From an uncultured Bacteroidota bacterium (GTDB lineage Bacteria > Bacteroidota > Bacteroidia > AKYH767-A > 2013-40CM-41-45), in NCBI GenBank assembly GCA_937871435.1, contig CALMQM010000090.1:1-58247 (forward strand): a stretch of DNA of 58,247 nucleotides. The letters are read 5' to 3'. The notes under the pieces are model-generated. The model searched no databases. It was not told the DNA's origin and saw only the letters and a program-made list of their open reading frames with translations. Numbering within the stretch: position 1 is the first letter of the stretch; every line of letters begins with the position of its first letter. Shown piece after piece: positions 1 through 7,976 of the stretch. A program made the translations under genes and the position numbers.

Positions 1-113
1 AATTAGAAACAACAGGACATGAAATTATAAAAGCGGTTCACCCGCATCCAACCATGAGTGAAGCTGTGATGGAAGCTGTTGCAGATGCTTATGGGGAAGT
101 GATTCATATTTAA
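1..113 (+). CDS. lpd: Dihydrolipoyl dehydrogenase, C-terminal end (partial)
   Basis: Only the last 36 codons or so are present; the reading frame enters at base 3 and stops at TAA 111-113. The tail carries HPHPTMSEAV, the dimer-interface motif of the lipoamide dehydrogenase family, whose His-Pro-x-x-Ser-Glu region contributes the active-site His/Glu pair of the E3 component of pyruvate and 2-oxoacid dehydrogenase complexes. The rest of the gene lies upstream of the window. A strong hairpin terminator follows about 50 bases downstream. The assignment rests on this short but very characteristic tail; a related flavoprotein disulfide reductase is the only real alternative. Confidence 0.85.
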   Translation, partial: LETTGHEIIKAVHPHPTMSEAVMEAVADAYGEVIHI

Positions 114-164
114 TATCGAAGGCAGATTAGAAATATCAGGTGAAACTGAAAAATTTTACCAAAC

Positions 165-192
165 AAAAAGAGGCCCGATAAGGCCTCTTTTT
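165..192. terminator. Bidirectional rho-independent terminator between lpd and mscL
   Basis: An 11-bp perfect stem (165-175 with 182-192) has a GAGGCC core and an A-run on one side and a T-run on the other, so it can end transcription of lpd from the left and of mscL from the right. Confidence 0.85.
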
Positions 193-226
193 ATTTTATG
201 CTTTTTCCGGAATGTGATGAAGAAAA

Positions 227-640
227 TTATTTTTTCAACAGGTCACGGATTTCTGTGAGTAACACCTGATCTTTTGTAGGAGCAGGTGGAGCACTCGGAG
301 CTTCCGCTTCCTTGCGTTTCATTTTGTTCACCGCTTTCACAATCATGAAAATGACGAAAGCGACAATGACAAAATCGATCATGGCTTCAAAAAATGATCC
401 GACATTCATTGTCACCGGAGGAATTTCTTTTCCATCTGCTCCCATAGACCCGGCTTTCAATGTCAGCTTCCACGCACTGAAATCTGTTTCACCAATCAAC
501 AATCCGATGATAGGTGATACAATGTCATCCACTAATGAGGAGACAATTTTACCAAATGCACCGCCGATAACAACACCGACTGCAAGGTCAACAACATTTC
601 CTTTGTTGATGAACTCTTTGAATTCTTTAATAAAGCCCAT
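227..640 (-). CDS. mscL: Large-conductance mechanosensitive channel MscL
   Basis: A 137-residue inner-membrane protein of the usual MscL length. It opens with the amphipathic N-terminal helix [17 protein letters not shown]1 follows (about residues 15-45, the conserved pore-lining [18 protein letters not shown] stretch), then a periplasmic loop, TM2 (about 84-105, [22 protein letters not shown]) and a C-terminal cytoplasmic helix. The family forms a homopentamer that releases solutes on hypo-osmotic shock. The gene is monocistronic: it is followed by the shared hairpin at 165-192 and preceded by a gene-poor stretch. The start is fixed by the conserved N-terminal helix. Confidence 0.97.
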   Translation of the reverse strand: MGFIKEFKEFINKGNVVDLAVGVVIGGAFGKIVSSLVDDIVSPIIGLLIGETDFSAWKLTLKAGSMGADGKEIPPVTMNVGSFFEAMIDFVIVAFVIFMIVKAVNKMKRKEAEAPSAPPAPTKDQVLLTEIRDLLKK

Positions 641-1033
641 GGCGTTTTGTTTTAGTGTTTAAATTTAAAATTATGAATTTTGATTGCTCAAAGGGGCATT
701 CAATATTAACGAAAATAATCATCCAAAAAAAAGAATTTAGCTTTCTTCAGACTTTGATCATCCTTTAAAATGAATTTAAAAAATTTGAGCTGGCAAATGA
801 AGTTCAAATTGTCTGACCATGCTCCATTATATCTCTCTGATACGCTCCTACTGAGATCATTAAACGAGTGACAGAATAAATATTCATCCACCCAATAATT
901 TTTACTGCAAAGTATTACAAGAAATTGAATTTACCGGTATTCACCTCAATACAATTTCAGTTCACGGAATATTCTTCAATAGATTTCGCCGACTGAATTG
1001 AATTTCACATTTTTACACCGAATTCAACGGACT
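641..1033. other. Gene-poor stretch between mscL and asnB
   Basis: AT-rich spacer holding the divergent upstream regions of mscL and asnB. A TAGATTTCG sequence at 980-988, about 45 bases before the asnB start, resembles the Bacteroidota -7 element TAnnTTTG. A 61-codon open frame on the minus strand (706-891) has no recognisable features and is probably fortuitous. I see no RNA gene or repeat here. Confidence 0.5.
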
Positions 1034-2947
1034 ATGTGCGGAATTACCGGAGTATTGGCATTTACAGAACCTGGAAAATCATCACTGAAAAAAATTGATG
1101 ATGCTCTCAACTGTTTGGAAAAACGTGGGCCGGATGCCAGAGGAATATACACTGATCAACATGTTGCTTTCGGCCATGCACGTTTGTCTATTATTGACAC
1201 TTCACCTGCAGGATTTCAGCCCATGACAGATGCTTCCGGGCGTTACACATTGATATTTAACGGGGAGTTTTTCAATTTTAAGGAACACAGAGATTTTGTG
1301 CTGTCAAAAGGTATTCACCTCAAATCAGAGAGTGATACAGAAGTGCTTCTGTACCTATATATCCTGGAAGGTACTCGTTGTCTGGAACGAATCAATGGAT
1401 TTTTTGCATTTGCAATTCACGATAAACAAGAGGATACAGTTTTCATTGCGCGCGACAGAATGGGTATAAAACCTCTCTTGTATTACCAGGATGAGAATCA
1501 GTTTCTTTTTGCCAGTGAAATGAAGGCGATGATAGCTCTGGGCATTCCCAAAGAGTTGGATCCTGCTTCCATGCTGTGTTATTTTCAACTGAATTATATT
1601 CCGGGACCGGCTTCCATCTTCAAAGGTGTTTTCAAACTGGAACCAGGACATTATTTCTACCTGAATCTTCGTCATCCTGAAAAGAATACCAAACAATGCT
1701 ACTACTCTATTCCATTACCGGAGACAAATAAATCCGCACACAAGACTTCGTTGAGCTACGTCCAACAGCAGGCCCGATTCAGACAACTTCTTGATGAATC
1801 CGTTGCCAGAAGGATGATCTCAGATGTTCCTCTCGGAGCATTTTTAAGCGGAGGAATAGATTCGTCCGTGATCGTATCACTTGCATCCAAACATACAGAT
1901 CGCTTAAAAACATTTTCAGTCGGTTTTCGGGATGAGCCTTTGTTTGATGAAACTGAATTTGCCAATCTTGTTGCCGAGCGCTGTAAAACAAATCACACAG
2001 TATTTAAGTTGAGCAACGACGATTTATTTCAACATCTTTTTGATGTCCTTGAATATATTGACGAACCATTCGCCGACAGTTCTGCTCTCAATGTGTATAT
2101 TCTTAGCAAAGAAACCCGTAAACATGTTACAGTAGCTCTGAGCGGTGATGGAGCAGATGAACTTTTTGGCGGTTACAATAAACATGAAGCCGAAAGAAGA
2201 GCGCGCAATGGTGGATTAAGTACTTCATTGCTGAAGGCATCTGCACCACTTTTAAAGCTCTTTCCACAGTCGAGAAACTCAAAAAGCATGGACTTATTCA
2301 GACGCGCAAGCAGGATGGCTGAAGGACTTCGACTGAATCCGAAAGATCGATACTGGCGTTGGGCTGCTTTTGAAAATGAAGAAGAAGTTGCCTTATTACT
2401 ACGAATAAATATTCGAACCAAAAATTCAGAATACGCCTATCGTAAAAATGAAATTCTGAAACACATAACATCGCAAAAGGACATTCAGGATGTATTGTAT
2501 ACTGATATGCACCTGGTACTGGTCAATGATATGCTCACTAAAGTCGATCTAATGTCGATGGCAAATTCTCTTGAAGTGAGAGTCCCTTTTCTTGATTATA
2601 CGGTGGTAGATTTTGCTTTCTCACTGCCAGCATCAAGTAAAATTGATGCTGATGGGCGAAAAAAAATTGTCAGAGATACCTTTCGCCAGGACTTACCGGA
2701 TGAGTTGTATACCAGAAAAAAGAAAGGTTTTGAAGTTCCATTGCTCAAATGGTTCAGGAATGAGTTGAAAACTCTGATCAATGATGATTTACTAAGTGAA
2801 TCTTTCATTGAATCGCAGGGAATATTTCACTATGCAGAAATTTTAAAACTGAAAAAGAAATTATTCAGTGTAAATCCGGGAGATACACATGCCAAAATCT
2901 GGGCATTAATAGTTTTTCAATACTGGTGGAAAAAGTGGATGAAATAA
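1034..2947 (+). CDS. asnB: Asparagine synthase (glutamine-hydrolysing)
   Basis: Class II glutamine amidotransferase plus synthetase of 637 residues. I start it at the internal ATG that gives M-C-G-I-T-G, because the family needs Cys as residue 1 after removal of Met. The frame is open further upstream but that extension is not family-like. Residues up to about 200 form the glutaminase domain (GPDARG, ISDTE-like LKSESDTEVLL). The ATP-pyrophosphatase domain carries FLSGGIDSSV near residue 270 and ALSGDGADELFGGY near 370. It makes asparagine from aspartate, ATP and glutamine in the cytoplasm. Related enzymes with this architecture also amidate sugars in polysaccharide clusters, but no such cluster is adjacent. 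It converges on the next gene with only 12 bases between. Confidence 0.9.
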   Translation: MCGITGVLAFTEPGKSSLKKIDDALNCLEKRGPDARGIYTDQHVAFGHARLSIIDTSPAGFQPMTDASGRYTLIFNGEFFNFKEHRDFVLSKGIHLKSESDTEVLLYLYILEGTRCLERINGFFAFAIHDKQEDTVFIARDRMGIKPLLYYQDENQFLFASEMKAMIALGIPKELDPASMLCYFQLNYIPGPASIFKGVFKLEPGHYFYLNLRHPEKNTKQCYYSIPLPETNKSAHKTSLSYVQQQARFRQLLDESVARRMISDVPLGAFLSGGIDSSVIVSLASKHTDRLKTFSVGFRDEPLFDETEFANLVAERCKTNHTVFKLSNDDLFQHLFDVLEYIDEPFADSSALNVYILSKETRKHVTVALSGDGADELFGGYNKHEAERRARNGGLSTSLLKASAPLLKLFPQSRNSKSMDLFRRASRMAEGLRLNPKDRYWRWAAFENEEEVALLLRINIRTKNSEYAYRKNEILKHITSQKDIQDVLYTDMHLVLVNDMLTKVDLMSMANSLEVRVPFLDYTVVDFAFSLPASSKIDADGRKKIVRDTFRQDLPDELYTRKKKGFEVPLLKWFRNELKTLINDDLLSESFIESQGIFHYAEILKLKKKLFSVNPGDTHAKIWALIVFQYWWKKWMK

Positions 2948-2959
2948 CCATCCACACAA

Positions 2960-3397
2960 TTACAATACACCCAAACTATCCAGCTCCTCTTTTGAAACAC
3001 TTGGAGGCATAATGTTTCTCTTCAGTTTAGAAACAATAAACTCACCTGCTTTTCTTGCATTGGCTTCATTTGCAAATCCCTTATTTCCCTGAATAGCCGG
3101 TATGTGAGGCTGATGAATGTAGAGCTTCCCTCCCATCAATACATCATAGCCAAAGCCTCCTATATCAGCGGTATTTGAAAAAGTATTTACTTCATAAGAT
3201 TGATTATTCGCTGTGACAGCATTCCCATTTTCTCCTTCATTCATACCGCCTGCAGCTTCATTCCTTACTGTTGCAACTGAACTATCTGCGGATTTTGAAT
3301 CCGATTGTTTTTGAGAATCACCTGAACAGGCTGAAAACATAATCAGTATCCCGAAAATGGAATACATTAATTTAATGGAACTGATTTTTTGAGTCAT
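2960..3397 (-). CDS. DUF4907-type lipoprotein
   Basis: 145 residues with an N-terminal hydrophobic segment ending in a lipobox-like FSAC (Cys about 25), then a low-complexity Ser/Asp/Asn linker to about residue 65. A compact C-terminal domain (about 66-145) has a pattern I recognise as DUF4907: Y-x-V-x-T-F, GGFGYDVLMGGKLYIHQPHIPA, then F-A-N-E-A-N-A-R-K-A and S-K-E-E-L-D-S-L-G. Function is unknown; small lipoproteins of this kind are common in Bacteroidota. It lies 31 bases behind the M2 peptidase gene on the same strand, so the two are probably co-transcribed. Confidence 0.7.
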   Translation of the reverse strand: MTQKISSIKLMYSIFGILIMFSACSGDSQKQSDSKSADSSVATVRNEAAGGMNEGENGNAVTANNQSYEVNTFSNTADIGGFGYDVLMGGKLYIHQPHIPAIQGNKGFANEANARKAGEFIVSKLKRNIMPPSVSKEELDSLGVL

Positions 3398-3428
3398 ATT
3401 AATTTCACCGGCTGATTCAGGATTATTC

Positions 3429-5231
3429 TTATTTCATTTCAGGCATTGTGTATTTACGTCCTTGATTTTCTTTTTTCAGCCAATCCATCAAAGGAGAAAA
3501 ATATTCCAGCATTGCTCTGGCGCTTAAGTCTTCACCTGTTTTGTCCTTCAACAATTTTCTCCAATCTACACTGCTTCCCGGTTTCATGATATCACCGATG
3601 AATTTTCCGATCTCTTTATTACCAAAATAATTTGTTGAATGTGGATCTTGTTTCAAAATGTTCTTTGAAATATAATCATGCACCTGAAACAGAAGGATAA
3701 ACGATAAAGCGTAGTCGTAATATTGTGCAGGGTCATCATTGATATGCGTTTTGGTTGCAGCATCGCAATAATTTTCTCCACGTTCTGTAGGCGGAACTAT
3801 ACCCTGATATTCTTTTACAATTTCCCACCATCTTTTATTCCACTGATCTTCCGGTAGATTTTTAGCATATAATTCATATTCGAATGAACTCATTGTTCCT
3901 GCACTCCATGGAATGAAAACCACATAATTCAGTGCATCTTTCAACAATTGCTTTGTGTCATCCATTTTTGCATTTGCGTCTACAAGTCCCAATCCGGCTG
4001 CAAATGGTTTTTGCATAGCAGCAAGACCCATCATACTTCCCAATGCTTCATGGTACGCACGATTCGCACCTTCACGCAACAGATAAGGAACGTCAGGATT
4101 GCTATAAGAAAGGTAATAGTAGATGTGTCCATATTCATGATGAACAGTTTCGTACCACTGTGCATTGGGAACAATACTCATAAGAGAACGAACATCTTTG
4201 TCCAAGTCCATATGCCAGGCAGATGCATGTGTGTTCTTTTTAAAACCGGCATCTTTCGCGACTGGATAAAGACTTGATTTCTCCCAGAAAGTCTTAGGCA
4301 GTTCAGGAAAACCAAGTGATACATAAAATTTTTCTCCCTGCTTGGCAACCCATTCTGCATCCTTCAATTTTAAAGCGCTATCGAGATTCAATCCTTCCAC
4401 TGTCACCATTTCACTCCAGTCCTGACCCCAGCGATTGCTCAACCATTGCGCAGGAATGTAATCCGGCACTTCTTTCACTCCATATTTTTTTGCCAATTCA
4501 TAGCGAATATAGGTGTGCAATTCACGGTAAAGCGGATTGAGTTCCTTATTGAATGTACGAAGCATGTCCATCATTTCATCCGTCTTCATACCGTAATCCG
4601 AAACCTGGTAAGTGAAATAATCCGGATACCCCAATCCCTGAACCACTTTATTTCGAAGATCACGAAGTTTAATTAAACCTGGTTTCAACGCGCTTCCGAT
4701 TGACTTACTCGACTCCCAGGCTTTTCTCCGCGCTGTAGTATCTTTCACTTCAGCCAAAATAGAATCAATATCATTTGGAGTAACTTCTTTTCCATCAATC
4801 ATGAATTTGTATCCATACAAATGTTCAGTCTGTGCAGTTCCCGCTTTGATGAGTTCCTTCACAGTTCCCTCTGCACTCTCAGGATTTCCGGCAGCCAAAT
4901 ACAGGATTTTTCTCAATTGCTTTATTTGCAATGGAGCCAGATCCTTTTCCCAGCTAAGAAATTGAGTAGCCTTGTCAATATTTTCTTTACTTCCTGTGAA
5001 TTTTGCCATTGCTTCATCCGCGATTCTGGAAGTGTAAGCATTCATTGTATCTCCTTCTACGATGTGAGTATTCACTGCCCACTGACCTTCACTGGAAACA
5101 GTATACAATTCTTTGTATTTGGCATTGTATGAATCCAAATAAGCCTGGACTTCTTTTTGATGCTCCGCAGATTCATTTTTACATGCGGTGAAAGCAATTA
5201 CCACTAACAGGGAGAAGAGAATATTTTTCAT
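3429..5231 (-). CDS. M2 family (ACE-like) metallopeptidase, lipoprotein
   Basis: A 600-residue zinc peptidase with a lipoprotein signal (hydrophobic stretch then FTAC, Cys about 17), so it should sit in the outer or periplasmic membrane leaflet. The zinc site is HHEYGH near residue 362 (HExxH type). The third ligand is the Glu in YHEALGSMMGL about 25 residues later, the same spacing as in angiotensin-converting enzyme. The C-terminal AATKTHINDDPAQYYDYALS stretch also matches the M2 fold. The family removes C-terminal dipeptides; the substrate here is unknown, and scavenging of short peptides is likely. It probably forms an operon with the DUF4907 lipoprotein 31 bases downstream. Confidence 0.88.
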   Translation of the reverse strand: MKNILFSLLVVIAFTACKNESAEHQKEVQAYLDSYNAKYKELYTVSSEGQWAVNTHIVEGDTMNAYTSRIADEAMAKFTGSKENIDKATQFLSWEKDLAPLQIKQLRKILYLAAGNPESAEGTVKELIKAGTAQTEHLYGYKFMIDGKEVTPNDIDSILAEVKDTTARRKAWESSKSIGSALKPGLIKLRDLRNKVVQGLGYPDYFTYQVSDYGMKTDEMMDMLRTFNKELNPLYRELHTYIRYELAKKYGVKEVPDYIPAQWLSNRWGQDWSEMVTVEGLNLDSALKLKDAEWVAKQGEKFYVSLGFPELPKTFWEKSSLYPVAKDAGFKKNTHASAWHMDLDKDVRSLMSIVPNAQWYETVHHEYGHIYYYLSYSNPDVPYLLREGANRAYHEALGSMMGLAAMQKPFAAGLGLVDANAKMDDTKQLLKDALNYVVFIPWSAGTMSSFEYELYAKNLPEDQWNKRWWEIVKEYQGIVPPTERGENYCDAATKTHINDDPAQYYDYALSFILLFQVHDYISKNILKQDPHSTNYFGNKEIGKFIGDIMKPGSSVDWRKLLKDKTGEDLSARAMLEYFSPLMDWLKKENQGRKYTMPEMK

Positions 5232-5526
5232 TTGTATAAATTTCAGGTAACGTCCGGAACTATTCCGAAACGGGGCTACAAGTATAGGAAAAAGCTTTGT
5301 TTAAATTGGTGTATTTGCGGAGTATTTGCTATTTACATGAAGGCAATTTCACTGAAATCTGACATACATTTCATGCACGATTGATTTACCGCCAGCTCAG
5401 GTTTTCCTTTAACCTACGAAAAATCTATCTTAACATAAATTTATTCGAACTTCTCAGGATTTCTTTCTTTAAAACTTGTTGAGAGGAGATATTTTTTTAT
5501 TTTTACTTCAACCAAAAATTCATGTT

Positions 5527-7377
5527 ATGAAAAGAAAATTTTACATTCTGCTTATTGTACTTTTTTGCCTTAATGGAATTTCAGGATTTGCTCAGAATGA
5601 AACCAACATCTGGTGTTTTGGTCTAGGAGCCGGGCTTGACTTCAACTCCGGTTCACCAGTATTTTTTTCCGGTTCCGCTACTTCTACAAATGAAGGTTGT
5701 TCGAGCATCGCTGATGCTTCCGGTAACCTCTTGTTTTATACAGATGGTATGAATGTATGGAACCGAAATCATATCGGCATGCCTAACGGAAGCGGACTCA
5801 TGGGCGATTATTCTGCCTCACAATCTGCAGTTATCGTAAAACAACCAGGCAATGCGAATATCTATTTCATCTTTACTGCAGGCGCCTGGGGTGGTCCTTC
5901 CATCTACTATAACACTGTAGACATGACATTGAATGGAGGACTCGGAGATGTAGTTCTAAAGAATCAATTCATGTGCGCGTCCTCAACTGAAAAAATTTGT
6001 GCTGTAAAACACGCCAATGGAACAGATTTCTGGATTCTGTCTCACGAATACATGAGCGATCGATTTTTTGCTTTCCAACTCAGTTCAGCCGGCGTGAGTG
6101 CCGCACCAGTAATAACCGGAATAGGTTGTATCGCCAGTGATGCAGTAGGCTGTATGAAAGGTTCAGGACAAGGAAATCGTGTGGCTATTGCACACAGAAA
6201 TGATACACTGCAGGTGTTTGATTTTAATAATGCTTCCGGAGTGTTCTCATCACCTATCACATTATCCAATTTTACCAGTGTGACCGGTTATTCAGCTTAT
6301 GGCGTTGAGTTTTCTCCCAATGGACGATTCCTCTATGCCGCGGAAGAAGAATATTATGTTCCCTGTAATTTATATCAGTATGATCTCAATGCCGGCTCAA
6401 ACGCTGCAATAGAAGCATCTCGCACGATTATCGGTGTTGATTATCCTGATCATTCGTTCGGCTCTCTACAACTGGGTCCGGATCACAAAATTTACGTAGC
6501 CAGAAATAATGCTTCAGTTATCGGTGTGATCAACAATCCTGATTTTCTTGCTCCGTCTTGCAATTATGATAGTCTCGGTGTAAATATTTTTCCGGCTACC
6601 TGTTATCTCGGTTTGCCGAACGAATATGTCAATTCTGTTATTTCTCCTACCCTTGCAGCTTTCACATCACCTACCTCTGTATGTCCGGGTGGATGCGTTG
6701 CTTTCAGCAATCTTTCAGCCAATGCCACCAGCTACCAATGGTCTTTTCCTGGTGCAAATCCCTCCAGCAGTACAGATGAAAATCCATCACAAATCTGTTA
6801 CTCCACGCCAGGACAGTATACCGTAACACTCATTGCAAGTAATTCAGTATATTCTGATACTACCACTATCATCAACTATATCAATGTAAATCCTATCCCT
6901 CAACTTGGTTTACCCGGACATAGTAATGATACCATGTTTATGTCAGGTGGCTATGTTTCTTTTCAATGGTATATGAATTCTCAAATTATTCCAGGCGCTA
7001 CTGACTCCTTTTACGTTGCTACACAAGATGGATTGTATTATGTAGAAGTTGTTGACAGTAACGGCTGCCAGGGAACCTCCGCTTACCTGGATCTGGCAGT
7101 AGGAATAGCGTCCCTTCAAACCACTCACGAGTTTAGGCTGTTCCCCAATCCTGTGAAGAATGACTTTACTTTAAAATTTAATTCAGACAAATCACAATAT
7201 ATCTCTATTGAAGTGAGAGATGTAGTTGGACAGTTGATCTATTCAGATCAATATTCTGCACTTCCCGGATTAAACTCCATTCACATTCCTTCCTCAGATT
7301 GGGCCGAAGGAACATATTATCTGAGAAGTTTAACAGCAAAAGAATCTGATTGTCTAAAACTGGAAATTCTAAGATAA
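5527..7377 (+). CDS. Secreted PKD-domain protein with T9SS sorting domain
   Basis: 616 residues when started at the ATG that gives MKRKFYILLIVLFCLNG, a typical signal peptide ending near FAQ; upstream in-frame codons do not look coding. Residues about 24-370 form a propeller-like domain seen in many Bacteroidota surface proteins (NIWCFGLGAGLDF, SGNLLFYTDGMNVWNR, FSPNGRFLYAAEE). A PKD domain follows (about 375-460, YQWSFPGANPS and PGQYTVTLIASN), then an Ig-like linker. The C-terminal T9SS type A sorting domain covers about residues 535-616 (LFPNPVKNDFTLKF, EGTYYLRS). It is expected to be exported across the outer membrane and surface-anchored or released. Its ligand or substrate is unknown. 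A hairpin terminator follows. Confidence 0.85.
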   Translation: MKRKFYILLIVLFCLNGISGFAQNETNIWCFGLGAGLDFNSGSPVFFSGSATSTNEGCSSIADASGNLLFYTDGMNVWNRNHIGMPNGSGLMGDYSASQSAVIVKQPGNANIYFIFTAGAWGGPSIYYNTVDMTLNGGLGDVVLKNQFMCASSTEKICAVKHANGTDFWILSHEYMSDRFFAFQLSSAGVSAAPVITGIGCIASDAVGCMKGSGQGNRVAIAHRNDTLQVFDFNNASGVFSSPITLSNFTSVTGYSAYGVEFSPNGRFLYAAEEEYYVPCNLYQYDLNAGSNAAIEASRTIIGVDYPDHSFGSLQLGPDHKIYVARNNASVIGVINNPDFLAPSCNYDSLGVNIFPATCYLGLPNEYVNSVISPTLAAFTSPTSVCPGGCVAFSNLSANATSYQWSFPGANPSSSTDENPSQICYSTPGQYTVTLIASNSVYSDTTTIINYINVNPIPQLGLPGHSNDTMFMSGGYVSFQWYMNSQIIPGATDSFYVATQDGLYYVEVVDSNGCQGTSAYLDLAVGIASLQTTHEFRLFPNPVKNDFTLKFNSDKSQYISIEVRDVVGQLIYSDQYSALPGLNSIHIPSSDWAEGTYYLRSLTAKESDCLKLEILR

Positions 7378-7410
7378 GCCGGCACTGCTCGTTCTTAATA
7401 ATTAATTCAA

Positions 7411-7443
7411 AAAAAATACGTTCATTTCGAGAACGTATTTTTT
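7411..7443. terminator. Terminator after the PKD/T9SS gene
   Basis: A 13-bp perfect stem (7411-7423 with 7431-7443) around a 7-base loop, with A-run and T-run flanks, begins 34 bases after the stop codon. It can act in both directions, closing the plus-strand gene and the minus-strand tRNA locus. Confidence 0.8.
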
Positions 7444-7485
7444 TAATCTCCTTTTCTTTTGCCGGAAATTGAATCCTAACAAATC

Positions 7486-7517
7486 AATCGTTCCGTTGTG
7501 GAACGATAATTTGTGGA
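7486..7517. repeat. Direct repeat copy 1 (hairpin plus tRNA 3' end)
   Basis: These 32 bases are repeated exactly at 7572-7603, an offset of 86. The unit contains the CGTTCC/GGAACG hairpin and the last bases of a tRNA acceptor arm. The similarity resumes at 7524-7543 versus 7610-7629 (T arm) with the same 86-base offset. Confidence 0.9.
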
Positions 7518-7564
7518 ATAGTTCGGAGTCGAACCGATGACCTTCCCGTATGAATGGGACGCTC
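7514..7564 (-). pseudogene. Truncated tRNA (3' half only)
   Basis: On the minus strand these bases read as the 3' half of a tRNA: the end of a D arm (GAGC), an anticodon-arm-like TCCC...GGGA hairpin with CATTCATAC in the loop region, a variable loop, a T arm with GGTTCGACTCC, and a 3' acceptor strand ending TATTCCA. The 5' half is absent: an oligo-T tract belonging to the preceding terminator stands where the acceptor and D arm should be. The T stem has one mismatched pair. It is probably non-functional, a relic of a tandem tRNA or of a duplication of the adjacent tRNA-Ala locus. Confidence 0.6.
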
Positions 7565-7593
7565 AAAAAAAAATCGTTCCGTTGTGGAACGAT
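7565..7593 (-). terminator. Terminator of tRNA-Ala
   Basis: Read on the minus strand, an ATCGTTCC/GGAACGAT stem (7573-7580 with 7586-7593, 5-base loop) is followed by nine consecutive T residues (A 7565-7573 on the plus strand), just 6 bases past the tRNA 3' end. The second hairpin copy at 7486 lacks the T tract. Confidence 0.85.
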
Positions 7594-7599
7594 AATTTG

Positions 7600-7673
<74 letters not shown>

Positions 7674-7976
7674 TTTTACAGGAAATATATTCCTTAAAAC
7701 CGGGACGCAAAGAAAAATAAAAAAATGGTTCGGGGATAATCTGTATCATCAAAATCAAAAAAAAATTGATGCTTAGCTCAAAGCTTATTCGATTTGTTCC
7801 GACAAATAAATTGAAAGAATTGTATACCTATTACTCAACGATCTCATAACAGGATACTTAAGATAAACCATGAAAATGCTTTATTAACATTGCTTGTTGG
7901 AGAGCAGGTTCAAGAATATCTTGTTCACAAGCTATTTGTATTATTTTTGCCTGAAGCCATTTCCGAATTCCAATCT
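7674..7976. other. Spacer between tRNA-Ala and tamL
   Basis: AT-rich spacer holding the divergent promoters of tRNA-Ala and tamL. The open frame continues upstream of the tamL signal peptide to an ATG at 7890, but the encoded stretch looks like chance coding. Nothing else is recognised. Confidence 0.4.

Noticed and set aside
312..662. Long plus-strand frame opposite mscL
   Set aside because: Antisense shadow of a strongly conserved gene.
706..891. 61-codon open frame on the minus strand in the mscL-asnB gap
   Set aside because: No signal, domain or neighbour support; composition looks like AT-rich spacer.
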